Below, piece by piece: positions 1 through 7,795 of a stretch of DNA of 20,577 bases. The stretch comes from an uncultured Muribaculaceae bacterium (GTDB lineage: Bacteria; Bacteroidota; Bacteroidia; Bacteroidales; Muribaculaceae): contig CAJUIT010000028.1 of assembly GCA_910586565.1 (NCBI GenBank), positions 1-20,577 of the forward strand. The letters are read 5' to 3'. The translations under genes and the position numbers were made by a program. Within the stretch, counting starts at the first letter, position 1; the number at the start of each line of letters is the position of its first letter. The notes beneath the pieces were generated by a model, which did not search any database, was not told the DNA's origin, and saw only the letters and a list, made by a program, of their open reading frames with translations.

Positions 1-20
1 AAAAAAAAAAAAAAAAAAAA
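1..20. repeat. Homopolymer run of 20 A
   Basis: The window opens with 20 consecutive A. Nothing else in the window has a comparable homopolymer. It may be a genuine A-tract upstream of the promoter at 31-63, but its position at base 1 also fits a contig end or an assembly artefact. Confidence 0.6.
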
Positions 21-30
21 CGGCCAAATA

Positions 31-63
31 TTCGCCAAATAATCAAATTTAGTTGTAAATTTG
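31..63 (+). promoter_or_regulatory. Candidate Bacteroidetes-type promoter of the tubulin-like gene cluster
   Basis: TAAATTTG at 56-63 matches the Bacteroidetes -7 consensus TAnnTTTG exactly. TTCG at 31-34, 21 bp upstream, is an imperfect match to the -33 TTTG element. Transcription would start near position 70 and give an untranslated leader of about 120 nt containing the inverted repeat at 122-170. No other full -7 match was seen between here and the first start codon. Identification is by consensus only. Confidence 0.5.
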
Positions 64-121
64 CGCACATGCGCCCAATCTTTATCTTCTCACCACCAAC
101 ATTCATTACTCACGGGGCGCT

Positions 122-170
122 TTTAGAAACTGTTTAAATTTATTCCAACATAAATAAACAGTTTCTTAAA
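122..170. repeat. Inverted repeat in the 5' leader of the cluster
   Basis: AGAAACTGTTTA at 125-136 is the exact reverse complement of TAAACAGTTTCT at 155-166, separated by 18 nt. With a one-base bulge the pairing extends outward by three A-T pairs to 122 and 170. It lies between the candidate promoter and the first start codon at 193. There is no T-run after it, so it does not look like an intrinsic terminator. It could be an operator, a leader hairpin controlling translation, or a remnant of a small repeat element. Confidence 0.7.
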
Positions 171-192
171 CCTGAAAAACCAACGGTAACAC

Positions 193-819
193 ATGGGTGC
201 TTTGTTTAACATTCTCCACTACTCAATGGGCAGCCTTTTTTGGGGTGTGTTCATCGGTGTGGCATGTCTGGCGCTGTTTTTCCTCCTCATCAAAGGGTGG
301 TATAAGGACGCACATTTCAACATTGCCACCTACATAACCGGCGCCGTGCTCGGCTGCCTGCTCATGTTTCAGTGCATTCTCATCTGCGGCTCCATCTCCA
401 TCATCAGGCTTGCCCGCAGCTATGAACCCACGGTGACCGCTTTTGTAGAAACCATAACCACCGCCCCCGGGCAATATATAACCGCCGAGGAATCGCACGC
501 AGTGGTTTCCGACATGATTTCGCACTCCCCTCTTCTCGCCCACTATATCGGCGGGGGAGAATTCACAGGCTACACCGCCGCCGAACTTCCCCGTGCCATC
601 ACCAACGAGCTTGAGAGCTACATGCGCTACTACATTCTGCGCCGCATTCTCTGGAGCCTCGGTTTCGTGATTACGGGGGCGGTAATTGTAATCAAAACAA
701 TGGACCGCCAACGCCCCGTGCGCCGCCGTGTGGCCGTGGCCTCAGGGGGCTATGCGCCCTCAGGTGAACGCCGACGACGCCCCGGGCGCGACAACCGGCG
801 CATCGCCCGCCGTCGGTGA
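193..819 (+). CDS. Three-TM membrane protein with arginine-rich cytoplasmic tail, unknown function
   Basis: This 208-residue protein matches no family I recognise. Hydrophobic segments at about 13-33, 47-70 and 152-168 look like three transmembrane helices. The short loop after TM1 holds Lys residues (LIKGWYKD), and the last 40 residues are very rich in Arg, ending in RRIARRR. By the positive-inside rule both are cytoplasmic, which puts the 75-residue loop between TM2 and TM3 outside the inner membrane. The basic tail could contact nucleic acid, acidic lipid or an acidic protein. ATG at 193 is used; an in-frame ATG at 226 would remove only the first 11 residues, ahead of TM1. It is first in a co-directional cluster and lies 57 bp upstream of the tubulin-like gene, so it may anchor that protein to the membrane (inference). 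Confidence 0.85.
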   Translation: MGALFNILHYSMGSLFWGVFIGVACLALFFLLIKGWYKDAHFNIATYITGAVLGCLLMFQCILICGSISIIRLARSYEPTVTAFVETITTAPGQYITAEESHAVVSDMISHSPLLAHYIGGGEFTGYTAAELPRAITNELESYMRYYILRRILWSLGFVITGAVIVIKTMDRQRPVRRRVAVASGGYAPSGERRRRPGRDNRRIARRR

Positions 820-876
820 CCCGCCGCTCCATCGATAAATCAGCACACAAAGAAACAACATAAACCAATCACAATC

Positions 877-3800
877 ATGGCTATAAAAGGCAACCATATT
901 CTTGTTGGCCTCGGAGGAACCGGAGGCAAAATTCTGCGCGCGTTCAAAATGCGCATGTTCGAGGAGTTTCCCACCGCCGAGGAGCGCAAGCAACAACCCG
1001 TTTCACTGCTCTATGTGGATTCCACCGACGAGATGATGCCCCAGGGGGGACGTGCACGTCCCGATTTCCGCGTGATGGGTCAGGATGCCTCTTTCACTCA
1101 GAATGAGTTTTTCAACATCAAGAGTGTTGATGTTGAACACATACTCGACCACATCAGCAACTACCCCTCGGTGCGGGGCATCGTGAACAACGTCGGCGCC
1201 GTTAAAACCGCCATCGGCTCGCTCGGGCAGGCTGCGGGGCAGAAGCGCCGCGCCGGCCGTTTGCTTTTCGCTGCAAACGCCGTGGGCTATGTCAACAGTC
1301 TGCGCGACGCCTACGCCCGCGCCGAACAGATTTCGGGTGACGCCAGCCACACCACCATCCACATCTTCGCCGGTCTGGCCGGCGGCACGGGTTCAGGCTC
1401 GATTGTCGATGCTATCGTGCAGGCTCGCAAAACATTCCCCAACGCCAACATCCTGGCCTACGTGATGATGCCCGAGATGAATCTTCCCAAAGCCGACATG
1501 GACCAGGGCAGATATTATCAGAACGGCTATGCAGCCCTCAATGAGTTGAATGCATTGCAGGCAGGCCGATGGTTTCCCCACGACGTGACCGGCGACGGCC
1601 CCGCGCGGCTATACAACGATGCCGTGAAGGGGGTGGCAAACGGCCTCACCGTCTACAGTAACGTTAACGAGAACGGTGTGACCACCAACTCGCTCACCGA
1701 GCTCCCCAAAATCATGAGCGACTATGTGTTCGCACGTGTTTTCTATGTGAATGAGGATAATGATGTTAACTCCGACATCGTGCGCTCCTACAAATTCGAG
1801 AACATGGACGACTTCGCCCTCGAATACGATGAAATCGGTGAGCCCGATGCCCGCGGCCGGATTCCGGTAGCCCGCACTAAGAAAGTGAGCTCATTCGGCA
1901 TCAAGCGTGTGATGTATCCCGAGCTGCGCGTGCTCAAACATATAACCTACACCGTTGGTGAGAGCGTTCTGCTTCAGTTCAAATACAACAACTGGCGCGA
2001 GAACCAGGGCTTCGTCGATGAGGAACGCAACAAGGACTACCGCAAGGAATATTTCAACAAGGATAACCTGTCGAACTGGATGCTCGACGTTGACCACCTC
2101 ACCCTCAATGTGAAGGTGCTCCCCTCCGATGCCGACTACCCCACTTTCAACGACTACTGGCACGACAAGGCTATCGGCTATGCCGAGGAGGCCAAAGCCG
2201 CCGACTGCGCTCTCAACGAGCTCGACAACATTATGGGAGAGTTCTATCTGCGCCACTTCCGCGAGGAGGGTGTGGAAGCCTACTATGCAGGGAAGGAACG
2301 CGCAATCCCCGAAATGGCCAAGGAAATCCGCCACAAAATCGAGAACGAACTGTTCGAGAAATGGAAAACCGGCGACATCTCCATCGTTGAGCTCAAAAAG
2401 GTTTCAACCCTGTTGCTCGAACGCATGACCGAGATTCGTCAGGAGCTCGAAACCGTCAACAACGAGGAGAAGGAAACCTACAAGGCCGTTGATGCCGACC
2501 GCTCCGACAACGTGACCGAATGGAGCCGCCTGGGCATTCTGCAGCGCATGGTCAACAAGGGTGCGCGCCTCTATGCCGACCACCAGGATATCCTCACCGA
2601 CTACTATGTGTCGAAAACTCGCCTCGTGGCGCTCGAATTTGCAAAGAAACTTGCCGCAAAAGTGTCGCTCGAACTCGGAAAGATGGATACCGACATCTCG
2701 GCTTTCGGCCAGAAAATCAACGATGCGCTTGCCGAGACCGAAAAACTTATCGCCGCACAGCGCAAGGTGAACAAGGGGTTGGAGGATATGCGCGGCGCAA
2801 TCATCGAGGTTAGCGAGGATGAACGCATGACCGATTTTGAAATCGACATCAAGGTCGACAAAATCGAGATGCCCAACATTGCCCGCGCCCTGCGTGAAAC
2901 CATCCTGCCGCAAACCGAGTTTGTGAACTTCGGCCGTCTGGCCCAGGAAATCTCCATCGACGAAATCACCGACGCTTTCGATGTTAAACTCGCCGAAATA
3001 GTGCGCACAAAACATGATGAGAAAGCCGACGCCGAGGAGAAGGTGCTCGGGCTCAACATCCTCACTCAGCTGCAGCAGAAGCTGAAAACCGACGACGACA
3101 TCAAGGCGTTCGCCTCAAAAATCGTCAACCAGAGCGGCGTTTACCTCAAGCTCAACAACGACCAGGTGCAGCTTCACCTGCGCAACAACGAAGGGAACCT
3201 CTCACCCACCAACCCTGCGAGCATCAACAAGAAATCGATTCTCGTCTCCATCCCCTCGCCCAACGATAACGAGGGGCTCAAGAAGTTTGCCGACAAGCTT
3301 GAGGATGCCTTCAAAAACTCATTCAACCAAACAACAGCACGCACCAACATCACCGTGAACCGCGAGAGCCCCCGCAAGGATGAGCTTTCAATCATCACTG
3401 TGGGCTACTGCTTCCCCATCCGCGCTATTGAATGGATGGCACCCTACAAGGAACGTTACGAACGCTTCCTGCGCACCGGCAATGCCGCCACCGACGAAGG
3501 GAACGCCATTCTGCTCCACAGCGAGGGTGACGGCAAGGAACTCCCCTCGCTCTTCGCCATCGACAACGCCGAGGAGGTGGTGCGCGAGCGTCAGGCTGCA
3601 CGCGAGGCCGAGAAAGCCCGTCAGCAGCAGGCGCAGGCTTTCGCTCAGCCCCAGGGTGCTCCGCAAGCAGGGTTCGGCCAACCGCAGCCTATGGGAGCTG
3701 CCGTGCCTCCCCCCATGCCCGGTGCCGTGCCCCCTCCCCCACCAGCAATGCCCGCCACACCGATGGTGAACGTGTTCGTGAGCGTGAACGGTCAGCAATA

Positions 3801-3999
3801 CGGCCCCTATAACTACGACCAATGCAAGCAGATGATTCCAACAGGAGTGTTCACCCCGCAGACGATGGTGTGGATGGAGGGGATGCCAGCATGGGCTCCC
3901 GCCTCACAGGTGCCACAGCTTGCCCCGCTCTTCGCCCCGGTCGCTCCCCCCATGCCCACGGTTCCTCCCGTTCCCGGCGGCATGCCCCCGGCACTTTAA
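877..3999 (+). CDS. Tubulin-like (Tubulin_2 type) GTPase with C-terminal GYF_2 domain
   Basis: This 1040-residue cytoplasmic protein has the nucleotide-binding layout of the tubulin/FtsZ superfamily. Residues 8-18 form the first strand and Gly-rich turn (ILVGLGGTGGK), and residues 168-175 (AGGTGSGS) are the tubulin G-box signature. The segment at about 211-228, with GYAALNELNAL, is a plausible central H7-like helix. It is far longer than FtsZ or TubZ, which fits the poorly studied 'tubulin-like doman' proteins. The middle (about 400-720) is charged and helical, with likely coiled coil. Residues about 905-962 are rich in Gln, Ala and Pro with poly-Pro runs. Residues about 965-1018 look like a GYF_2 domain: YGPYNYDQ, then MVWMEGMPAW. 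The protein ends in another Pro-rich tail. No membrane segment is visible. Polymerisation and GTPase activity are predicted from the family. The GYF_2 domain probably binds proline-rich peptides, possibly its own linker. Confidence 0.92.
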   Translation: MAIKGNHILVGLGGTGGKILRAFKMRMFEEFPTAEERKQQPVSLLYVDSTDEMMPQGGRARPDFRVMGQDASFTQNEFFNIKSVDVEHILDHISNYPSVRGIVNNVGAVKTAIGSLGQAAGQKRRAGRLLFAANAVGYVNSLRDAYARAEQISGDASHTTIHIFAGLAGGTGSGSIVDAIVQARKTFPNANILAYVMMPEMNLPKADMDQGRYYQNGYAALNELNALQAGRWFPHDVTGDGPARLYNDAVKGVANGLTVYSNVNENGVTTNSLTELPKIMSDYVFARVFYVNEDNDVNSDIVRSYKFENMDDFALEYDEIGEPDARGRIPVARTKKVSSFGIKRVMYPELRVLKHITYTVGESVLLQFKYNNWRENQGFVDEERNKDYRKEYFNKDNLSNWMLDVDHLTLNVKVLPSDADYPTFNDYWHDKAIGYAEEAKAADCALNELDNIMGEFYLRHFREEGVEAYYAGKERAIPEMAKEIRHKIENELFEKWKTGDISIVELKKVSTLLLERMTEIRQELETVNNEEKETYKAVDADRSDNVTEWSRLGILQRMVNKGARLYADHQDILTDYYVSKTRLVALEFAKKLAAKVSLELGKMDTDISAFGQKINDALAETEKLIAAQRKVNKGLEDMRGAIIEVSEDERMTDFEIDIKVDKIEMPNIARALRETILPQTEFVNFGRLAQEISIDEITDAFDVKLAEIVRTKHDEKADAEEKVLGLNILTQLQQKLKTDDDIKAFASKIVNQSGVYLKLNNDQVQLHLRNNEGNLSPTNPASINKKSILVSIPSPNDNEGLKKFADKLEDAFKNSFNQTTARTNITVNRESPRKDELSIITVGYCFPIRAIEWMAPYKERYERFLRTGNAATDEGNAILLHSEGDGKELPSLFAIDNAEEVVRERQAAREAEKARQQQAQAFAQPQGAPQAGFGQPQPMGAAVPPPMPGAVPPPPPAMPATPMVNVFVSVNGQQYGPYNYDQCKQMIPTGVFTPQTMVWMEGMPAWAPASQVPQLAPLFAPVAPPMPTVPPVPGGMPPAL

Positions 4000-4027
4000 A
4001 AAGACGAAAGACAAAAAGACGAAAGAC
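3998..4027 (+). repeat. Two tandem copies of a 15-bp A-rich unit
   Basis: AAAAAGACGAAAGAC occurs twice head to tail (3998-4012 and 4013-4027). The first copy overlaps the stop codon of the tubulin-like gene, and the array is followed by the degenerate continuation GAAAAGCG. It is non-coding and may arise by replication slippage. Confidence 0.85.
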
Positions 4028-4031
4028 GAAA

Positions 4032-4054
4032 AGCGATAATAGTTCGCTGTTTTT
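4032..4054 (+). terminator. Weak intrinsic terminator or attenuator after the tubulin-like gene
   Basis: AGCGA at 4032-4036 pairs with TCGCT at 4044-4048 around a 7-nt loop, followed one base later by five T (4050-4054). The stem is only 5 bp, so termination is probably partial. It would lower expression of the downstream zinc-ribbon and exported-protein genes relative to the tubulin-like gene, or mark an operon boundary. Confidence 0.35.
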
Positions 4055-4087
4055 AGCCCCGCGGAAATGCCTTTCTGCGCAGCTCTA

Positions 4088-4122
4088 AAAACTAAAAACT
4101 GAAAACTAAAAACTGAAAACTA
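4088..4122 (+). repeat. Tandem 14-bp A-rich repeat abutting a start codon
   Basis: The unit AAAACTAAAAACTG occurs at 4088-4101 and 4102-4115, then a 7-base partial copy runs to 4122. The array ends one base before the ATG at 4124, so it fills the ribosome-binding region of the zinc-ribbon/MORN gene. A-rich unstructured leaders favour initiation in Bacteroidetes, so the array may act as a translation enhancer. Confidence 0.85.
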
Positions 4123-4123
4123 T

Positions 4124-4795
4124 ATGTCAACCAACAACGACCGCATTCGTTTCCGCTATGGCAAATGCCTCAACGACGAATGCGCCAAAGCAAAAGCTAA
4201 AGAAACCATCCAGGTGCCGGCACGCAAGGATTTCGTGTGCCCCGAATGTGGCAAACCCCTGCGCGAATGCCCTCCCCCCAAGAAATCGAACACAAAGGGG
4301 CTGGGCCTGATCATCGCACTCGCCGTTGTGGTGTGTGCCGCCCTCATTGCATGGTGGGTATGGCCTACCGACAACACTCCCAACGAGCCGGTAGTTGTAA
4401 ATGAACCCGTCGGCGTGACAGAACAGGGAGTAGACTCCCTCGCAACCGAAGTGGCTGTTGAAGAGCCTGCCGACACCGTTGAGGTGGCAGCCCAACCTGA
4501 GGAAACAACCGCTGCCGAGCCTAAACAAGAGCCTAAAGCAGAGCCTAAAACCGCTGCCCACCCCGGCTACGGCACAGTGAATCTCGGCTACGGCAAATAC
4601 ACCGGCGAGCTCAAGAACGGCAAGCCCCACGGCCACGGCACATTGGTTTACACCACCTCGCGCCGCATCGTGCCCTCGAAAGATTTTGTTGCCAATCCCG
4701 GCGACAAGATTGAGGCCGACTGGCGCGACGGAGCCATCTCGGGCGGATTCATCGACTGGCACCACGATGGTGACATCACGAGCATAAAATATTAA
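4124..4795 (+). CDS. Zinc-ribbon, single-TM, MORN-type repeat protein
   Basis: The 223-residue protein has three parts. Residues 10-50 form a likely zinc ribbon with four Cys (C15, C20, C39, C42), the second pair in the knuckle CPECG. Residues 59-80 are one hydrophobic helix preceded by KKSNTK, predicting a cytoplasmic N terminus and an exported C terminus. Residues 112-142 are a Glu/Pro/Ala/Lys linker with EPKQEPKAEPK. Residues about 149-176 carry a MORN-type motif (YGKYTGELKNGKPHGHGTL). There is no signal peptide ahead of the zinc ribbon. It is the first gene after the weak hairpin at 4032-4054, and the next gene starts 23 bp later. It could connect the cytoplasmic tubulin-like protein with the exported proteins downstream (inference). 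MORN repeats are linked to lipid or protein contacts, but a single exported copy gives little functional information. Confidence 0.85.
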   Translation: MSTNNDRIRFRYGKCLNDECAKAKAKETIQVPARKDFVCPECGKPLRECPPPKKSNTKGLGLIIALAVVVCAALIAWWVWPTDNTPNEPVVVNEPVGVTEQGVDSLATEVAVEEPADTVEVAAQPEETTAAEPKQEPKAEPKTAAHPGYGTVNLGYGKYTGELKNGKPHGHGTLVYTTSRRIVPSKDFVANPGDKIEADWRDGAISGGFIDWHHDGDITSIKY

Positions 4796-4818
4796 ATCGC
4801 CCACAGCCTCACCATCAA

Positions 4819-5970
4819 ATGTCGCTGAGAAGCATCATAATAACAGCTGCCCTGTCGGTAGCCGCATCAACCTGTGCGGCTGCCGGCTTCGGCACGCCTG
4901 TGCTTTCCTCAATGGCCGAAGCCATGAGGCTGACATCCGTAGCCACCCTCCCTGCCGACACCACCATGCTCCTTTCAGGAGCCGTGAACGGCCGCACGGT
5001 GAAAGTGCGCACCGACAGCAACGGCTCAATCGGGCATATCGGCTACCCGCTCTTTTCGCCCGAAGTTGCGAAGGCACTCCACAACCCACGTCTCACCGAC
5101 TTTGTGGAGCGCTATCTGCTTCAGCTCGACCTGCGGCTCAACGACATATCCCCGGCACGGCAAATGGATGCCGACCAAGTTGTAATCATCGACGGGGAGC
5201 TGCCCATGCTCTCCTCACTCACGGAGGAAACGCCCGTGAGCATCCGCAAGATTGCACGCCGGTCGTTCATGATTTCGTGGCAACTCCCTGCGGGAAACCT
5301 CACACTGTCGGTGCCCGCCGACTGCCAGTTGCTTCTCGGTGCCAATGCCCCGCAGCTTGAGGAGATGCTGATAGCATCTCTCGCTCGGACTCACGAACCG
5401 GCACCCCGCGATTTCTCTCAACTGCTTGCCGACACGGGGCACACTCCGCCCGTCGCATTGGCCGGAAACAACGGCACGGTGATTCTGGAGGGGAACCCCT
5501 ATCTCAGCGACCTAATCCGCTCCGACATCTACATTGCCGACACCCCCGAAGGGATGAGGCTCTATGCCAATCCCGCCAACCCCTCGCGCACCATCCCAAA
5601 CATCATGCTCACCGGCGAGGCCGGGCGCCCGCTGCAGGTTGAACTTACCGTTGACCGCTACGGCCACCGCAGCGAAAGGATTGACACCACCTTGGGTAAA
5701 TTCCTGAGCTTCTGCCGCACGGAGGGGTGCGAATTCTATTTCGGCATCAAGGCAATCGACAAAGAAAAACTGTCGGGAACCCTTTTCGCCCTCAACAACG
5801 ACATGGCGTATAATCATGTGCTTTCGGTGGAGTTTCCCCTGTCAATCCTGCAAGGAGCGACACACCCGATAAAAGCCGTGCTCTATGCCTACATCCCGTT
5901 GCAGAACGTAACCGAACGATTCTTCAACCAAAGCATCTCGCCAAAACCTCAGACTGAAAAACAGGAATGA
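4819..5970 (+). CDS. Exported protein of unknown function
   Basis: The 383-residue protein starts with a Sec signal peptide (about residues 1-22: MSLR, a hydrophobic stretch, then TCAAA before GFG). No lipobox is convincing and no further membrane helix is evident, so it is probably periplasmic. I do not recognise a family. The mature part alternates short hydrophobic strands with polar turns and suggests a mainly beta or mixed fold. The segment at about 74-110 (FSPEVAKALHNPRLTDFVERYL) is a helical region. The Lys/Gln/Glu-rich end is probably disordered. Its TGA stop overlaps the next ATG (ATGA at 5967-5970), so translation is probably coupled to the following exported protein and the two may act together. 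Conservation of this pair in related genomes would test that. Confidence 0.82.
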   Translation: MSLRSIIITAALSVAASTCAAAGFGTPVLSSMAEAMRLTSVATLPADTTMLLSGAVNGRTVKVRTDSNGSIGHIGYPLFSPEVAKALHNPRLTDFVERYLLQLDLRLNDISPARQMDADQVVIIDGELPMLSSLTEETPVSIRKIARRSFMISWQLPAGNLTLSVPADCQLLLGANAPQLEEMLIASLARTHEPAPRDFSQLLADTGHTPPVALAGNNGTVILEGNPYLSDLIRSDIYIADTPEGMRLYANPANPSRTIPNIMLTGEAGRPLQVELTVDRYGHRSERIDTTLGKFLSFCRTEGCEFYFGIKAIDKEKLSGTLFALNNDMAYNHVLSVEFPLSILQGATHPIKAVLYAYIPLQNVTERFFNQSISPKPQTEKQE

Positions 5971-6683
5971 AAACACTCACAACCCTACTCGCAACCCTGC
6001 TGACAGCGTGCATAACCGCCGGTTCAGCAACCGCGGCCGACAATAACGACGCTCTGAAAAAGGAAATCAACAAAATTAAAAAGAGCAGCAGCTACATCTA
6101 CTCGGAGGTGACCGCATCGACCGAGGATGAGGCGCGCGCCCTGGCCGAGGAGGGTTTGTGGAATGAGATAAACTCATGGGCCACGTCGCAGAAAAAACTC
6201 AGCGCAAGTTCGAGCTTCCTTGTGAAAAATGTGAACGAGCGCATCGAATCGTTCTCGCTGCCGCGCGGCAACATGTACCGCAGCTTCCTTTTCGTGAAGA
6301 AAGCCGACATCACCGGGGGCGACAATGCCGAAATCATCGCTAACACCACCACAGCCGAAACCCCTGCCATAACCTCGCAACCCGCAGCCACCCCCAGCTG
6401 GCCCGCGGCGGTGAACGAACTGGCCAAATACACCGAATACTCAACATTCGTCGACAAGATTCAACAACTCAAAGCCGAGGGGAAAGTGAGCCATTTCGCC
6501 CGCTATGCATCCCTGTCGAATCCCGACATCTACTATCTTGCCGTCTACAACCGCGCCGGAGTGATGGTTGCCATCCTCTCCCCCGGTGAATCCAGGCTCA
6601 ACGTCGCCACAGGCGAACCCGACAAAGTTGCCAACTACAGCGGCTGCGGAGCCATCGGCTTCACCCTTCCTTCGTCAAACTGA
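5967..6683 (+). CDS. Exported protein, possible lipoprotein, of unknown function
   Basis: This 238-residue protein begins with a hydrophobic signal sequence. Two readings are possible: a lipobox-like LTAC with Cys15, making it a lipoprotein, or Sec cleavage after ATAA at about residue 24. No acidic export signal follows Cys15, so its surface location is not predicted. After a Lys-rich stretch, residues about 38-110 (SEVTASTEDEARALAEEGL onward) have the helix pattern of proteins that take short alanine-rich 'ArAlA' segments before a beta region, faintly like LPP20-type domains; I would not assign the family. A Pro/Ala/Thr-rich linker (about 125-150) leads to a C-terminal domain (about 155-238). 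The start overlaps the previous stop by 4 bp, and the next gene follows after 28 bp, so it is an operon member. Confidence 0.82.
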   Translation: MKTLTTLLATLLTACITAGSATAADNNDALKKEINKIKKSSSYIYSEVTASTEDEARALAEEGLWNEINSWATSQKKLSASSSFLVKNVNERIESFSLPRGNMYRSFLFVKKADITGGDNAEIIANTTTAETPAITSQPAATPSWPAAVNELAKYTEYSTFVDKIQQLKAEGKVSHFARYASLSNPDIYYLAVYNRAGVMVAILSPGESRLNVATGEPDKVANYSGCGAIGFTLPSSN

Positions 6684-6711
6684 ACCGGAACCCACTTTTC
6701 ATCAGCACCAC

Positions 6712-7728
6712 ATGAAACATTTGCTTAAAAAACTTATTCTCCCGCTCTTCATTATATTTGCCGCTTCCGCAACCCGTGCCGAGGTTGTGGAAGTCACCCT
6801 CACCACCGATGCCGCCGTGGGGCGCCCCGCAGCACTGAACACTGCCGAGCGTAACCTCTCCGACATCCTCACCGAAATAAACCGCGCCCAAGGCATGAAT
6901 GAACCGGTGTCGGTGAAAAACCTCAAGATGGACGATTTCGCTAAGAAATCGCTGGCGCGCCTATGGGCCGTGACCCCATTCTATTGCGACGACAACGAGG
7001 TTGTGGAACGCTGCTGGGTGTTCAAGAACGGCGACATGATGGTGAGCCATATTCCGTTGATTATCACCCCGGAGGATAAATCATTCGGCTACGGCACCTA
7101 TCAGGAGGCGGTGGTTGAGTTTGATGCCACGGGAAAAGTCACCGACTTCCGTTTCGCCCTCGACGCCCACACCGCCGAAAGCATGGACCGCTGCGGCGAT
7201 GTTGTGGAAAAGGAGAAACAGATGATTATCCTGCAATATGTGGAGCGGTTCCGCACGGCCTACAACATGAAGGATATCGACACCATTGAGCAGATGTTCT
7301 CCGACGATGCCCTCATCATCACCGGCAATGTTGTGACAAGCCGCTCCAACGACGGCACTCAGTATGCCACCAAAGTTGAATACACCAAACAGAACAAGCA
7401 GCAATACATCGCCAACCTAAAGCGCGCGTTTGCCCGCAATAAATGGATCGACGTGAAGTTCACACAGATTGGCGAGAACGCATCGCCGGGAGGCTGCGCC
7501 GGCATCACCCGCTCGAAAGTCGACCCCACCAAATATGGCGTGCGCCTCAAGCAGTCGTGGAAATCGACCAACTACAGCGACGAAGGCTACCTCTTCCTGC
7601 TGTGGGAATTCCCCGAAGACGGAGGTTCGCCGGTGATTCACGTGCGCACCTGGCAGCCCGAATGGGCCGGCGGGGAGCACCGCGAGCCCGATGATAACAT
7701 CTCAACCCTCGGCGGATTCGACCTCTAA
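6712..7728 (+). CDS. Exported NTF2-like (SnoaL-like fold) protein
   Basis: ATG at 6712 is chosen because it starts a good Sec signal peptide (MKHLLKKLI, hydrophobic core, AASATRA before EVVEV). An upstream in-frame ATG at 6568 would overlap the previous gene by over 100 bp and bury the signal. The 338-residue product has an N-terminal region (about 25-160) of unknown fold, including the acidic strand YQEAVVEFDATGKV. Residues about 165-315 are an NTF2-like domain: a helix with YVERFRTAYNMKDIDTIEQ, then SDDALIITGNVV, a long helix around NLKRAFARNK and a strand ending in HVRTW. NTF2-like folds are used as enzymes, binding domains or assembly subunits, so this does not fix a role. It is periplasmic or anchored through partners and is probably co-transcribed with its neighbours. 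Confidence 0.85.
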   Translation: MKHLLKKLILPLFIIFAASATRAEVVEVTLTTDAAVGRPAALNTAERNLSDILTEINRAQGMNEPVSVKNLKMDDFAKKSLARLWAVTPFYCDDNEVVERCWVFKNGDMMVSHIPLIITPEDKSFGYGTYQEAVVEFDATGKVTDFRFALDAHTAESMDRCGDVVEKEKQMIILQYVERFRTAYNMKDIDTIEQMFSDDALIITGNVVTSRSNDGTQYATKVEYTKQNKQQYIANLKRAFARNKWIDVKFTQIGENASPGGCAGITRSKVDPTKYGVRLKQSWKSTNYSDEGYLFLLWEFPEDGGSPVIHVRTWQPEWAGGEHREPDDNISTLGGFDL

Positions 7729-7795
7729 AACCTAACCATGCGTAAACCAATCATTTAAACATAACCCGCACACGCGGGCTACGCCCCTCTTGTTT

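Noticed and set aside
2404..3015. Minus-strand open frame inside the tubulin-like gene
   Set aside because: It lies wholly within a well-supported coding region and shows no family features.
4127..4804. Long minus-strand open frame of 225 codons opposite the zinc-ribbon/MORN gene
   Set aside because: The plus-strand frame has a zinc ribbon, TM helix and MORN motif; the antisense frame has no domain and is a by-product of high-G+C codon use.
6568..6711. Upstream in-frame extension of the NTF2-like gene
   Set aside because: It overlaps the previous gene by more than 100 bp and would bury a clear signal peptide that starts at 6712.
7765..7778. Short hairpin between the NTF2-like and TPR-like genes as a terminator
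   Set aside because: The stem is only 5 bp and no T-run follows, so it would not stop transcription reliably.
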